Assembly (NCBI RefSeq): GCF_000014965.1
Contig: NC_008554.1
Location: forward strand, 744,001 to 808,000
DNA from: Syntrophobacter fumaroxidans MPOB
GTDB lineage: Bacteria; Desulfobacterota; Syntrophobacteria; Syntrophobacterales; Syntrophobacteraceae
Length of the DNA: 64,000 bases
Direction of reading: 5' to 3'
Part shown: positions 18,057 through 26,714 of the stretch, piece by piece
How the letters are laid out: the number at the start of each line of letters is the position of its first letter
Numbering within the stretch: position 1 is the stretch's first letter
Made by a program: the position numbers and the translations under genes
The notes under the pieces: generated by a model
The model's input: the letters and a program-made list of their open reading frames with translations, nothing else
What the model was told of the DNA's origin: nothing
The model's database searches: none

Positions 18057-20753
18057 TTAGGAGCGTGAAATCTCCTCCAGCGCGTAGTCGCCTTTCAAGA
18101 ACGCATCCTTGAAGATATCGACGGCGTCGTCGCTTGTCATCGCCGCATCCATCTGGCGAAAGAACTGCAAAAGAGAGCCGAGCATTTCGAGGTGCTGGAC
18201 CGTCTCCTCGCGGGTCGTCTTGCTCAAACGGCCGCTGACCAGGTCGTGTTCGAGCTTCACGGTGAATCCGTGTTCCTTCAGGATGCCCGCGATGGCTTTC
18301 GCTCGTCGCGCTCTTCGTACGATGTCCGCCGCACCTCCATGAAACACCATGCTGATGTAATTCTTGTTCTGCGTGAGGCCGCAGTAAGTGTCGACCACAC
18401 TGAAATGGTAGCCGACCCTGGCGGTATAGTTGAGATAGTTGTCGGAGATGATGGCGTAGCATGGATCCCGAAAGGAGGATTCTTCCTCCGGACTGGTGAT
18501 GGCGTGCCGCATCACGATGGAAGCAAAACCCCGAAGATCGATCGGTCTCGCCCCGAAACGCGGGATCTTTTCGTGGAGCATGCCCTTGAGCAACGCGGAG
18601 AGCGGCGCCGACGCGATGTCGGCACGCTTGATCTTGCGTTTCTTGGGCGTTCCGGAAAGACCGCCCCCGAGGTCCAGAACATACAGGTCGATGGGCAGGA
18701 AAATGTCGAGGTAGTAGCTGGATGCCCTCAGATCGCCGACGTTGTCGCCCAGCATGAACATTTCCCGATAGGATTTCTCGTGGATGTACCGGGCCATGTC
18801 GTGGAGCGTCCGGCATCCGTCGGCCGTGAAGGACGCCGAACCGGGGTCCGTGAGGTTCAGAGGGGATATCAGGTCCCAAAGGCTTTTGAGAAAACGGAAT
18901 CCGGGGGTGTTTCGCCTCCATGCGGCGGAATCCGCTTCCTGTCGTTTTTCGAGCTCCCTGTCGATCAGGTCGGGCGCTTCGCCCTCGTAGACAAAACCGT
19001 TTCCCGCATCGACGGTGACGATTGCGCCGTTGGGGATCACCCGGGTTGCGTTCCCGGTGTTCAGCAGGGTCGGGATTCTGAATTCCCTGGCCAGCGAAGC
19101 CATGTGCCCCGTGGTGCTGCCTGCATCCGTGACAATCGCTCGCGCCTTGGACATCAGCCGGATGAACCGGGGCGAAGAGCGCCTGGCGACGAGGACCCCT
19201 CCTTCAGGAAAAGATTCCGTGTCGTCATCGTCCGACATGTGAACGGCCGGTCCGGCACCGACTCCCGGACAACCCGTTTCGCCGCAGTCCAGCAACAGCG
19301 GCAAATCGAGTGGCCGGCGCGTGGCGGAAGCCTCCCGGGCCGCCAGGCGCAGGGGCCGTGACTGGAGGAGAATCAGGCGCCGGTTCGAGTCCATGGCCCA
19401 TTCGATGTCCTGCGTGACGCCGAAATGAGTTTCCAGTTGAACCGCCCAGCGCGCAAGCTGCAAAGCTTCATCATCCGTCAGGCTGGACTTCGCCGCATCG
19501 ACGTCGCTCATCTCCACTTCCTGCACGCCGAGGCCGGGAGCAAAGACGACATGACTCTTCTGGGCGGAAGCAACCCGGAGGATTTCAGGCGCCTCCGTGT
19601 TCCTGGAAACGTGAATCACTTCGGGAGAGGTTTTGCCGTCCACCAGGAGGACGCCAAGACCTTTGACCGCCTGGATCAGCACCCTGCCGGAATCCGGTCG
19701 GGTGGGATCGCGTGAAAAGACGACGCCGCTGGCCGCCGCGTCCACCATTGCGATGAAACCCACGGCCATCTGCGCCGATTCGCCCGGGATGCCGTGAAGA
19801 AGACGATATTGCACCGCCTCGTTGGAATAGAGGCTTGCAACGACCCGGCGGTAGGCATCGCACAGATGCTCCCGTGGAACGTTGAGCAGGGAGAGAAACT
19901 GGCCCGCAAACGAAAAGTCGCTGTCCTCGCCGACGGCGCTGGACCGGGCGGCAAGGGTGGGTTCGGCGCCGAGCCTGCGGGCAAGGCGGTCGTAGGCCTC
20001 TTCGATCTTTTGCGCGAGCGCGGGTGGAACGGGGAGCGACAATATGCGGTCCTGCAGGGTGCGGCTCAGCCGATCGGCGTCGTGCGGGGTCAGCGGATCG
20101 AGGTGCGTTTCCTGTATCCACGAACGGATGCCGCCGTCTTCAAGAAAATGACGGTACCCCTCGGTGGTGACCACGAAACCGTCCGGAGTGGGCAGACCCA
20201 GGGTATTGGCCAGCTCGCACAGGTGGGCCATTTTGCCTCCGGCCAGTTCGGCATGCGCCGCCGAAACCTCCGACATGTCCAGGAGCAGTTCCCTGGACGG
20301 TGATTCCGTCGCCTCTTCGATGATCTTCGACAAGGAAGCCGTGATCCGCTCGAATGCGCTCCTGAGCCCGGCATAGCGGTCGGAGGAAATCGCGTTGATG
20401 CTTTCGACCATCGCATGAATGTCCGAAATGAGGCGGATCACCTTCCGCTTCACCTGCGGGCGGTCGGTGAGCTCGCCCCCCTGGAGCTTCGCATCCAGTT
20501 CGCCGAGGTTTTCCAGGAAACTGTGGTTTGCCGAGATGAGCTTGCGAAACTCGGTGTGATAGAGCCGCAGCCTCGCTACCTGCAGAGCGTGGTCCACGGT
20601 GTCTTCCCGGCGCAGCCCGATGATCTCCAGGAATTGCAGCAAGGCGCGCCACGCCCGGCGAGCAATCGTCTCCCCACCCGACTCGGGAGGAGTCGCCGCA
20701 TCGGTTTGCGGCGGGAGGCCGGGATCGATGCCCGTCTGTTGTGGTGAGTTCAC
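18057..20753 (-). CDS. PPDK/PEP-synthase-like phosphotransferase paralogue 2
   Basis: An 898-residue paralogue of the 12539 protein. It has a PPDK_N-type ATP domain (AGGKMAHLCELANTLGLPTP, AARSSAVGEDSDFSFAGQ, QDIEWAMDSNR-x5-QSRPL), a swivel domain with His550 in AGSTTGHMASLARE, and the same C-terminal domain (LDLGGGL, FHGGAADIVRRARR, FFRQMD). It lacks a PEP/pyruvate barrel. The start is a GTG at 20753 with AGGAG at good spacing (20755-20764, minus strand); a longer frame to 20843 has no such site. It has diverged most from the other two and has a longer proline-rich N-terminus. Confidence 0.85.
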   Translation of the reverse strand: MNSPQQTGIDPGLPPQTDAATPPESGGETIARRAWRALLQFLEIIGLRREDTVDHALQVARLRLYHTEFRKLISANHSFLENLGELDAKLQGGELTDRPQVKRKVIRLISDIHAMVESINAISSDRYAGLRSAFERITASLSKIIEEATESPSRELLLDMSEVSAAHAELAGGKMAHLCELANTLGLPTPDGFVVTTEGYRHFLEDGGIRSWIQETHLDPLTPHDADRLSRTLQDRILSLPVPPALAQKIEEAYDRLARRLGAEPTLAARSSAVGEDSDFSFAGQFLSLLNVPREHLCDAYRRVVASLYSNEAVQYRLLHGIPGESAQMAVGFIAMVDAAASGVVFSRDPTRPDSGRVLIQAVKGLGVLLVDGKTSPEVIHVSRNTEAPEILRVASAQKSHVVFAPGLGVQEVEMSDVDAAKSSLTDDEALQLARWAVQLETHFGVTQDIEWAMDSNRRLILLQSRPLRLAAREASATRRPLDLPLLLDCGETGCPGVGAGPAVHMSDDDDTESFPEGGVLVARRSSPRFIRLMSKARAIVTDAGSTTGHMASLAREFRIPTLLNTGNATRVIPNGAIVTVDAGNGFVYEGEAPDLIDRELEKRQEADSAAWRRNTPGFRFLKSLWDLISPLNLTDPGSASFTADGCRTLHDMARYIHEKSYREMFMLGDNVGDLRASSYYLDIFLPIDLYVLDLGGGLSGTPKKRKIKRADIASAPLSALLKGMLHEKIPRFGARPIDLRGFASIVMRHAITSPEEESSFRDPCYAIISDNYLNYTARVGYHFSVVDTYCGLTQNKNYISMVFHGGAADIVRRARRAKAIAGILKEHGFTVKLEHDLVSGRLSKTTREETVQHLEMLGSLLQFFRQMDAAMTSDDAVDIFKDAFLKGDYALEEISRS

Positions 20754-21228
20754 GGGTTCTCCTGCTGTAGAGCCATACGAGATGGTACGACACCCTGATC
20801 GCGACTTGACGGTCAAGTGTAACCGAACGCCGAGCCGGTGCAAAGCGGGATGGGTTGTGTTATCGGGGATAATCCCGAGCGCCTGTAAGAAACATCGGGT
20901 TTTCGTATGCCATGAACACGCGCAACCGGCGGCGAAGCGAAGTCCGGCGGCGAAAAATCCTTGCCCGCCGGATTTTTTCCCGGCCGGCGGAAAATCGGGC
21001 AGGCCCTCCTGTCCGGGTCGGGCAAGCCCCGCGCTTGCGCCCGCCCGGAACGATCCCGGGCCGCAAGCCGCGATGCCCCCGGTTTGCCCTGAATTCGCGC
21101 CCGGAACCGGATATTGTTCCAGGGTGCATTCAAGACGGCGGCATCGGGTGGAAGGGCGGAAAGCCCTTCCCGTGTGGGATTGCGTGTACGGGAGAGGGTT
21201 TTGTCTTTTCCCGCCTCGTCCAAACCCG
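20754..21228. other. Intergenic region, no gene
   Basis: About 475 bp separate the PPDK-like gene from the receiver gene that precedes it on the same strand. The DNA is rich in CCGG and GGCGG motifs. CCGGCGG (20944-20950) and CCGCCGG (20965-20971) form a stem followed by ATTTTTT, which reads as a terminator on the plus strand although no plus-strand gene precedes it. No supported coding sequence. Confidence 0.5.
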
Positions 21229-21603
21229 TCAGGCGGGAGGATGCCCGGCGGCGGAAGTGATGAGGTCCACCAGCTTCAGAATCGGAAATGGCTTGAGAAG
21301 GTATGCGTATGCACCGCCGGCCGACAACTCTTCCTCTTCACCAATGGAAAAATGGCCCGTCAGCACGAGCACGCGGGTTTCGGGCGACAGTCTTTTGATC
21401 TCCTGCAGGGCCTGGATTCCGTCCATTCCGGGCATCTTCACGTCGAGGACAACCACGTCGAAGGCTTTCCCGGCAACAAGCGGCAGGGCCGCGAGACCGT
21501 TGTCGGCCACCTCGACGTCAAAGCCCCGGCGACGCAGCACTCGGCTCATGCTGGCGGTGAATTCGACTTCATCGTCAACGAGGAGCACCCTGATCCCGCT
21601 CAT
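21229..21603 (-). CDS. Single-domain response regulator
   Basis: A 124-residue receiver: VDDEV, acceptor Asp54 in VVVLDVKMPG, VLTGH and LLKPFP. The switch loop carries an insertion-like stretch (FSIGEEEELSAGGAYAY). The start at 21603 overlaps the stop of the upstream gene by four bases (ATGA), so it is translationally coupled to the 21600-22250 membrane protein. It is probably the last gene of the minus-strand TSUP operon that starts near 24300. Confidence 0.88.
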   Translation of the reverse strand: MSGIRVLLVDDEVEFTASMSRVLRRRGFDVEVADNGLAALPLVAGKAFDVVVLDVKMPGMDGIQALQEIKRLSPETRVLVLTGHFSIGEEEELSAGGAYAYLLKPFPILKLVDLITSAAGHPPA

Positions 21604-22250
21604 GAACGACTCAATTTCTCCCGAAGGCAGCGCACGAGATTCTTCGCGTCTTTCTTGCGAATCCCGTAAATCACGATGGGGTCCGTATCCGGAACGGCGT
21701 CCACGGTCTTCACTTCGATCCACCGGGTGGGGAGGAGCAGAGCGTGAAGCACGCCCAAGGCGCCGAGTCCGAGGAGGAAAGGGCCCGTAATGGAGAGCCA
21801 GCTGTGAAAAGCCAGTGCAATCCCGCAGAACATGACCCCCAGAATGATCTCTCCGGACCGGACCTGGAAGCGTTTCTTCAAGGCGAGGATCCGGTCCAGG
21901 GGAACAACGTCGATGGATGTCTCGTCCCGAGTGTCCGCCGTGGGCGGCTGGGTTGGCATGATGGTGGATCGCAGGCGAAACAGCCTCCTGTTTGTGAGGA
22001 AAAGGCTGGTCGCCTGCTGCGCGGGTTCGCGCAGGATAGACTGCATGAGCCGAAAGTGAGTCCACACGAAGTGGTGCTCGCATTCAATGGACTCACCTTC
22101 GGCCATTCTTCCCGTGATGAGCGCGCGATAGAGGGCGACGGTCCGTTCGGCGAGTTTCGCCTGGAAAACCCTTTCCGTCAGATCCCCTCTGTCGCGCTTC
22201 GGGTAGAGCTGCGCGATCTCCCTGCGCAGGTCCGCGGGATCAGTCTTCAT
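21600..22250 (-). CDS. Membrane protein with PH-like features, unknown function
   Basis: A 216-residue protein. A helical N-terminus (about 1-70) leads into a beta-rich segment (SLFLTNRRLFRLRSTI) typical of bacterial PH-like domains. Two hydrophobic segments follow (ILGVMFCGIALAFHSWLSI and FLLGLGALGVLHALLL) and then VDPIVIYGIR-like strands. The start at 22250 gives an 11-bp overlap with the upstream small gene; the frame is open further up. Function is unknown; the operon context links it to TSUP transport and signalling. Confidence 0.7.
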   Translation of the reverse strand: MKTDPADLRREIAQLYPKRDRGDLTERVFQAKLAERTVALYRALITGRMAEGESIECEHHFVWTHFRLMQSILREPAQQATSLFLTNRRLFRLRSTIMPTQPPTADTRDETSIDVVPLDRILALKKRFQVRSGEIILGVMFCGIALAFHSWLSITGPFLLGLGALGVLHALLLPTRWIEVKTVDAVPDTDPIVIYGIRKKDAKNLVRCLREKLSRS

Positions 22251-22428
22251 ACGGGTATGCACCGGGCGAAACCTTCGATGCGTGATATCCCGGCAGCAGT
22301 GAGACGACAACGGCTACGACGACGACAAAGGTGACCACGAAAGCATACCAGTAGTCTTTTGCCGCGATGGATTCATACAGCCAATAGGCAAGAAACCCGT
22401 ACAACAGTATGTTGAGAAAGATCTGCAT
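22240..22428 (-). CDS. Small membrane protein
   Basis: A 62-residue protein (MQIFLNILLYGFLAYWLYES onward) with two hydrophobic segments, the second very valine-rich. AAAGGAG is an excellent ribosome binding site for the ATG at 22428. No family recognised. It belongs to the minus-strand TSUP operon. Confidence 0.7.
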   Translation of the reverse strand: MQIFLNILLYGFLAYWLYESIAAKDYWYAFVVTFVVVVAVVVSLLPGYHASKVSPGAYPYED

Positions 22429-22441
22429 TGTGCCGTCTCCT

Positions 22442-22552
22442 TTAGATGAGAGCATCCTTCAACCAGAATATATAGATCAAGCCCGCCGCTCCCAGGGAAA
22501 AGAGCAAGAGAATACACCAGTACACCGCCATGGAATCCAAGAGCGATTTCAT
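22442..22552 (-). CDS. Very small single-pass membrane protein (36 aa)
   Basis: A 36-residue open frame beginning MKSLLDSMAVYWCILLLF and ending WLKDALI, with one clear transmembrane helix. It has a strong ribosome binding site (GGAAGGAG, about nine bases before the ATG). It sits between the TSUP gene and the 62-residue membrane protein gene in the same orientation. It is short enough to be missed by automatic annotation. Function unknown. Confidence 0.6.
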   Translation of the reverse strand: MKSLLDSMAVYWCILLLFSLGAAGLIYIFWLKDALI

Positions 22553-22652
22553 CTTCCAGCACTCCTTCCTGCAATCCGAAAGTCACGATTTCGGCAATTC
22601 CGAGTCCCCTCTCCCGTCATGGATTCGGGAACCCTGCCGGAAGCTCATCCCG

Positions 22653-23720
22653 CTACGGCACAACGACAAGCGAGGGTATCCACGCGGGGACCCACTTGCC
22701 GTGGCGGTGCCTCACCGCGAAGTAGACGAGAGACAAAATGAAGAGGCATAGGAAAATCATCTCGCCCAGGGTGAAGACGACCGCAAAAAAGTTGAGGAAC
22801 TCGTACTTCTGCGCGGAGAGCATATAAACGAGCCTGAGGAAAGCCCCCACCGTCGCCAGGATCAGCGAGTAGCTCAGGATGTACCGGATGGCGGGCCCAC
22901 GAACGTAGGACGTGGCAATGCTGCCGAACTGCGCGCCGAACATGGCGCCGATGATCATGAAGAAGACCGCCATGATGTCGACGTTGCCGCTTGCGAAATG
23001 CCTCAACGCTCCGTACCCGCCGGATACCACGATTTCCAGGAGGTCGGTGCCCACGGCGATGTGCGTGGTGGCGCCAACCACGTAGACGAGGGCCGGAACC
23101 CGAATGAAGCCGCCGCCCACGCCGAAGAACCCTGCCAACACGCCCGTGGCGATGCCGACCAGGACGACCACCCACATGGAGATGACGATCCGGGCCACGT
23201 GGCAGCGAATGATGGGAAAAAGCGAGATGCTCTGGAAGAACTTCGGGATGTTGCTGGTGCTCAACTCGCGTCCCACCGTCTTTCCTTCCTTGGCAAGCTC
23301 CTGGATCTTTTTCTGCGCCCGGTGGGTTTCAATCTGCGTGTAGAGAAAAAGACCGACCATGATTCCGACAGAGCCGGTGAGCAAGGCGATTCCCGAGAGG
23401 CCGATGGACTTCGTGTAGTTGAGGAGCCTGACCCCCATCTCCACGCCCATCATGGTGCCGCCCACCATGGCGAGCCCCAGGACCCAGTCGATGTTTCCCA
23501 ATTGGCGGTGCCTGATGGTCGCAACGACCGACTTGCCGGCGATGTGGGTGACGTCGATTCCGGAGGCCATGTACCCGGGAAAACCGAATACGATCAGAGC
23601 GGGCGTGACCATGTAACCGCCGCCCACCCCGATGAAACCTCCAACCATGCCGACCGTCATGCCGGTCAGGACGAGAAGGAATATTGGCGCTTGAACTCCT
23701 GCAATGATGAAGTCAAACAT
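22653..23720 (-). CDS. TSUP (TauE/SafE) family anion exporter
   Basis: A 355-residue polytopic transporter with the two-fold TSUP repeat: VGGFIGVGGGYMVTP near residue 27 and GFFGVGGGFIRVP near residue 190, each followed by GxDxxHIAGKS or AVGTDLLE motifs. A cytoplasmic linker (RAQKKIQELAKEGKT) separates the halves. The start at 23720 has AAAGGAG upstream. It is closely related in layout to the 9553 transporter. Sulfite or organic sulfonates are plausible but unproven substrates. Confidence 0.92.
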   Translation of the reverse strand: MFDFIIAGVQAPIFLLVLTGMTVGMVGGFIGVGGGYMVTPALIVFGFPGYMASGIDVTHIAGKSVVATIRHRQLGNIDWVLGLAMVGGTMMGVEMGVRLLNYTKSIGLSGIALLTGSVGIMVGLFLYTQIETHRAQKKIQELAKEGKTVGRELSTSNIPKFFQSISLFPIIRCHVARIVISMWVVVLVGIATGVLAGFFGVGGGFIRVPALVYVVGATTHIAVGTDLLEIVVSGGYGALRHFASGNVDIMAVFFMIIGAMFGAQFGSIATSYVRGPAIRYILSYSLILATVGAFLRLVYMLSAQKYEFLNFFAVVFTLGEMIFLCLFILSLVYFAVRHRHGKWVPAWIPSLVVVP

Positions 23721-23739
23721 GAATCCGTCTCCTTTCAGG

Positions 23740-24300
23740 TCAGTGAACACCCTCGTAGTGCTTGATCTTGGTGAGCTTAAGCCCGCACATGTCCGTGAAC
23801 CCCTCGGCCATCATGCCCAGGGCAAACCCCAGGACCAGGATGAACGCTACGCACCAGGCACCGCCCCATTCGCTCGTTTGGATGCCTTTGTGCTTGAAGG
23901 TGTCCTTGAACTTGAACCCCTTGGCTTCTTTGACCTGCATCGGCACCGTCACCTTCAAGGTATTTCCGTCGAGAGTGACCCGTTTGCCCTCCTCGACCGT
24001 TTTCTTGTCGATGATGCCGTTGGTGTTGGCCGGAAGACGGTCTCCCTTCTTCACCGGGACGGCCTGCAACCCTTCGATTGTCTCGAAGGAACCGATCTGC
24101 AGAACGGCCGGTTTGTCCTTGCCGGCATCTTTGAAAGCATTCGCATTGACGGCCCAGCCGTCGGATTTCGCCTTGTAGTAATACCACGATACCAGAGTTC
24201 CGTTGTAGTACTCGATCCATAGATAACTAATGAGTGCTGCGGCTATCGCAGTCCAGACGACGAACTTGATCGTACCTTTTGTCTTTGATGGTTCAGCCAT
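23740..24300 (-). CDS. Membrane protein of TSUP operon, unknown function
   Basis: A 186-residue protein with an N-terminal membrane segment (FVVWTAIAAALISYLWI), a soluble domain of about 110 residues rich in beta strands and lysine, and a C-terminal membrane segment (AWCVAFILVLGFALGMMAEG). It starts the minus-strand operon with GAGGAG upstream and ends 19 bp before the TSUP start. The topology matches the partner of the third TSUP gene (32343), so a periplasmic or cytoplasmic accessory subunit is likely. Confidence 0.8.
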   Translation of the reverse strand: MAEPSKTKGTIKFVVWTAIAAALISYLWIEYYNGTLVSWYYYKAKSDGWAVNANAFKDAGKDKPAVLQIGSFETIEGLQAVPVKKGDRLPANTNGIIDKKTVEEGKRVTLDGNTLKVTVPMQVKEAKGFKFKDTFKHKGIQTSEWGGAWCVAFILVLGFALGMMAEGFTDMCGLKLTKIKHYEGVH

Positions 24301-24323
24301 GCCGGTAACTCCTCTATCCAGTG

Positions 24324-24339
24324 TGCAATTCCACTTCCA
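24324..24339 (-). promoter_or_regulatory. Possible sigma-54 promoter of minus-strand TSUP operon
   Basis: On the minus strand TGGAAGTGGAATTGCA has an exact -12 element (TTGCA), TGG at -24 and the correct ten-base spacing. It sits only about 24 bp before the start codon, so the transcript leader would be very short. Moderate to weak. Confidence 0.35.
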
Positions 24340-25370
24340 AAAGGTCGTCAGCGTCCCATGATCTTTCCGTGGATAGTCACCTCCTTATCGTTATCTGTTG
24401 TCGATTATGAAAAACCCACCACAGTCCCTCTACCGGCAACAAGGGGGGAGCCGGTCGAAACAGGAAAGAACACCACCGGCCGCTCGGCCGACGCTTGTCT
24501 GAAGCTGCGCGGGGACCGCGCCGCCAAAAACTCACCTCGTGAAGTATTGCACAATTTGCCGCGCAATTCCCGCCCGCTAAACCCCGCCAGCGCGGACGGA
24601 CCGTCGTCGGACATACCGTTCTCGGGTACGTCCGCATTTTTCATTTTCAAGGAATCTGCGAAGGGAAACACCGGGATGCGCCGACGCAGGGAGGCCGAGC
24701 TTACCCCGGAAAACCCCTCTCGTTCGAACGACCTTCATAACCCGGGACCCCTTGCCCGGGGCAGTACCGTTCCTTTCAAGACCGGGAGAAGCACCATCGC
24801 AGATGCTCAGCCGCCTGCCTGGGCAGGCTGGTTAGTTCAGGATGCCACATTCAACCAACTCGACCATTTGCGCGACCCATTGTAAATAGACGAAACCTGC
24901 TTGTCAACAATCATGTGACACGATTAAGTGACATAATCACCTGATATCACTAAAGTGAAACTATCAGGTGACACAGCAAAATCATCGGGGAGCCTGCTTT
25001 TTCAGTCGCGGAGCGTCCGGAACATCTTATGCGCATCCGATACGGGACCTTACTCTCTTATGTCGTTCGCGAGCCGCCGTCCTGTCGAAATGCCCGCGAC
25101 GCCGCACCGGCTGTTCGCAAGCCCTCCGCATCGATTCCGGAGTGCGCGAAGGCAGGGACATTCTATATGAATTTCACGGATTATGAAGAAAAACATGGTG
25201 GTTAAGCTCAAAAGTCTTATATTTCAGTTCAAGTCGTTCGACCTTTCCCGACCCGTCGTTTCGGACCTCCTGGGCGCCCGTTCCGGGCAGATGGAAGGCC
25301 TGGACTGCGGGCCTCTCCATCGGCCGCGGGACCGCAAACGTTTAGGAATACAAATGAGAGCCGTGCGATC
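24340..25370. other. Long intergenic region between divergent transporter operons
   Basis: About 1 kb with no credible gene. Most of it is GC-rich with arginine-rich frames, but 24890-24985 is abruptly AT-rich and filled with GTGA/TCAC motifs (see the separate entry). The NRAMP gene begins at its right end. Confidence 0.5.
24911..24974. promoter_or_regulatory. Cluster of GTGA/TCAC palindromes (candidate operator array)
   Basis: Nested symmetric elements lie in AT-rich DNA. TCACCTGATA (24937-24946) and TATCAGGTGA (24962-24971) are perfect inverted arms around the perfect palindrome TCACTAAAGTGA (24947-24958). To the left, GTGACATAATCAC (24928-24940) is another near-palindrome, and ATGTGACAC is a further half-site. 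This resembles a multi-site operator or iteron-like array. It lies between divergent TSUP and NRAMP operons. The regulator is unknown. Confidence 0.5.
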
Positions 25371-26672
25371 GTGAACGATTCGGACTCAACAAGGAGCGTC
25401 GGGGAATTCGGGACCGTAACCGCAGCGCAGGCCATTTTGGGCGAATCCGCCCGGCTGCCCTGGCACAGACGGCTCCTGCCTTTCCTGGGACCGGCCTTCG
25501 TGGCGGCGGTCGCCTATATCGATCCGGGGAATTTCGCAACGAACATCCAGAGCGGCGCCAGGTTCGGTTATGCCTTGTTGTGGGTCGTGATCGCCAGCAA
25601 TGCAATGGCGATCCTGATCCAGGTCCTGTCGGCCAAGCTCGGTATCGCATCGGGGTTCAATCTTGCCGAAGTCAGTCGTGAGAGGCTGCCGGTCCCGCTG
25701 GTGTGGGTCATGTGGGTGGTGATGGAGGCCGTGGCCATGGCGACGGATCTGGCCGAATTCATCGGCGCGGCGGTGGGTTTCTTTCTTCTTTTCCACATTC
25801 CGCTGTTTTGGGCCGGGTTGCTCACGGCTTTGATCACCTTCCTGATCCTGGGTCTGCAGCGATACGGGTTCCGTCCCTTCGAGGCGGTGATCAGCGTGCT
25901 GATCGGCATCGTGGCGCTCTCGTATCTCATCGAGCTCGTGCTGGTGCGTCCGGATTGGGGGCAGATCGTGCAGGCCGCCGTGGCGCCGGGGTTCAAGGGG
26001 GATGAAAGCGTTTTGCTGGCGGCGGGAATTCTCGGGGCGACGGTCATGCCCCACGTGATCTATCTGCACTCGGCCCTGACGCAGGGGCGTATCGTGGTGA
26101 GGGATCCCGCAAAGCTCAAGCGACTGTTCCGCTTCGAATTGATGGACGTGGTGATCGCCATGAGCATCGCCGGGGCGGTCAATTGCGCCATGCTCATCAT
26201 GGCGGCCGGGACGTTCCACGCGAAGGGGATGGTCGAGGTCGGGACGATCGAGGAGGCGTACCGAACGCTGAGCCCGCTGCTGGGGAACGCCGCGAGCACG
26301 ATTTTCGCCATATCGCTCCTGGCCTCCGGGCTTTCCTCGTCTGCCGTGGGCACCATGTCCGGGCAGGTGGTGATGCAGGGGTTCATGCGGTTTCATATCC
26401 CGTTGTGGATTCGAAGACTGGTGACCATCCTGCCTTCCCTGATCGTCATCGGGCTCGGCCTGGACCCGACCCATACGCTCGTGGTGAGCCAGGTGGTGCT
26501 CAGTTTCGGACTGCCGTTTGCGGTGATTCCCCTGGTTATTTTCACGAGCGATGCAAAGCTCATGGGCGTCCTGGCGAACCGGCCGACGACGACGGTAATC
26601 GCTTATGCCGTGGCCGCATTGATTCTTTCTTTGAACGTTTACCTGCTGTACACTCTTGCTTTCGGCGGATGA
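25371..26672 (+). CDS. mntH: NRAMP-family divalent metal transporter
   Basis: A 433-residue polytopic transporter. The metal-binding DPGN motif is in AYIDPGNFATNIQSGA, and the second signature MPHVIYLHSAL is present, with about eleven hydrophobic segments. The family imports Mn2+ or Fe2+ by proton symport. The start is a GTG at 25371. It lies divergent from the TSUP operon and directly before a two-domain Usp gene. The symbol mntH is by family resemblance; metal preference is not determined. Confidence 0.9.
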   Translation: MNDSDSTRSVGEFGTVTAAQAILGESARLPWHRRLLPFLGPAFVAAVAYIDPGNFATNIQSGARFGYALLWVVIASNAMAILIQVLSAKLGIASGFNLAEVSRERLPVPLVWVMWVVMEAVAMATDLAEFIGAAVGFFLLFHIPLFWAGLLTALITFLILGLQRYGFRPFEAVISVLIGIVALSYLIELVLVRPDWGQIVQAAVAPGFKGDESVLLAAGILGATVMPHVIYLHSALTQGRIVVRDPAKLKRLFRFELMDVVIAMSIAGAVNCAMLIMAAGTFHAKGMVEVGTIEEAYRTLSPLLGNAASTIFAISLLASGLSSSAVGTMSGQVVMQGFMRFHIPLWIRRLVTILPSLIVIGLGLDPTHTLVVSQVVLSFGLPFAVIPLVIFTSDAKLMGVLANRPTTTVIAYAVAALILSLNVYLLYTLAFGG

Positions 26673-26714
26673 TTTACGGGTGGGGAGCGCCTCGCCGTGC
26701 CGGAGGGTTATTCG

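Noticed and set aside
20944-20978. Rho-independent terminator with T-tract
   Set aside because: It points to the plus strand, where no transcript is expected to end; possibly coincidental in GC-rich DNA.
20912-21790. Long plus-strand open frame opposite the receiver at 21229
   Set aside because: It is a shadow of the minus-strand receiver and membrane protein genes, and the rest is arginine-rich.
24358-24885. 175-codon open frame in the TSUP-NRAMP intergenic region
   Set aside because: No ribosome binding site, no recognisable domain and low-complexity arginine/proline composition; likely chance.
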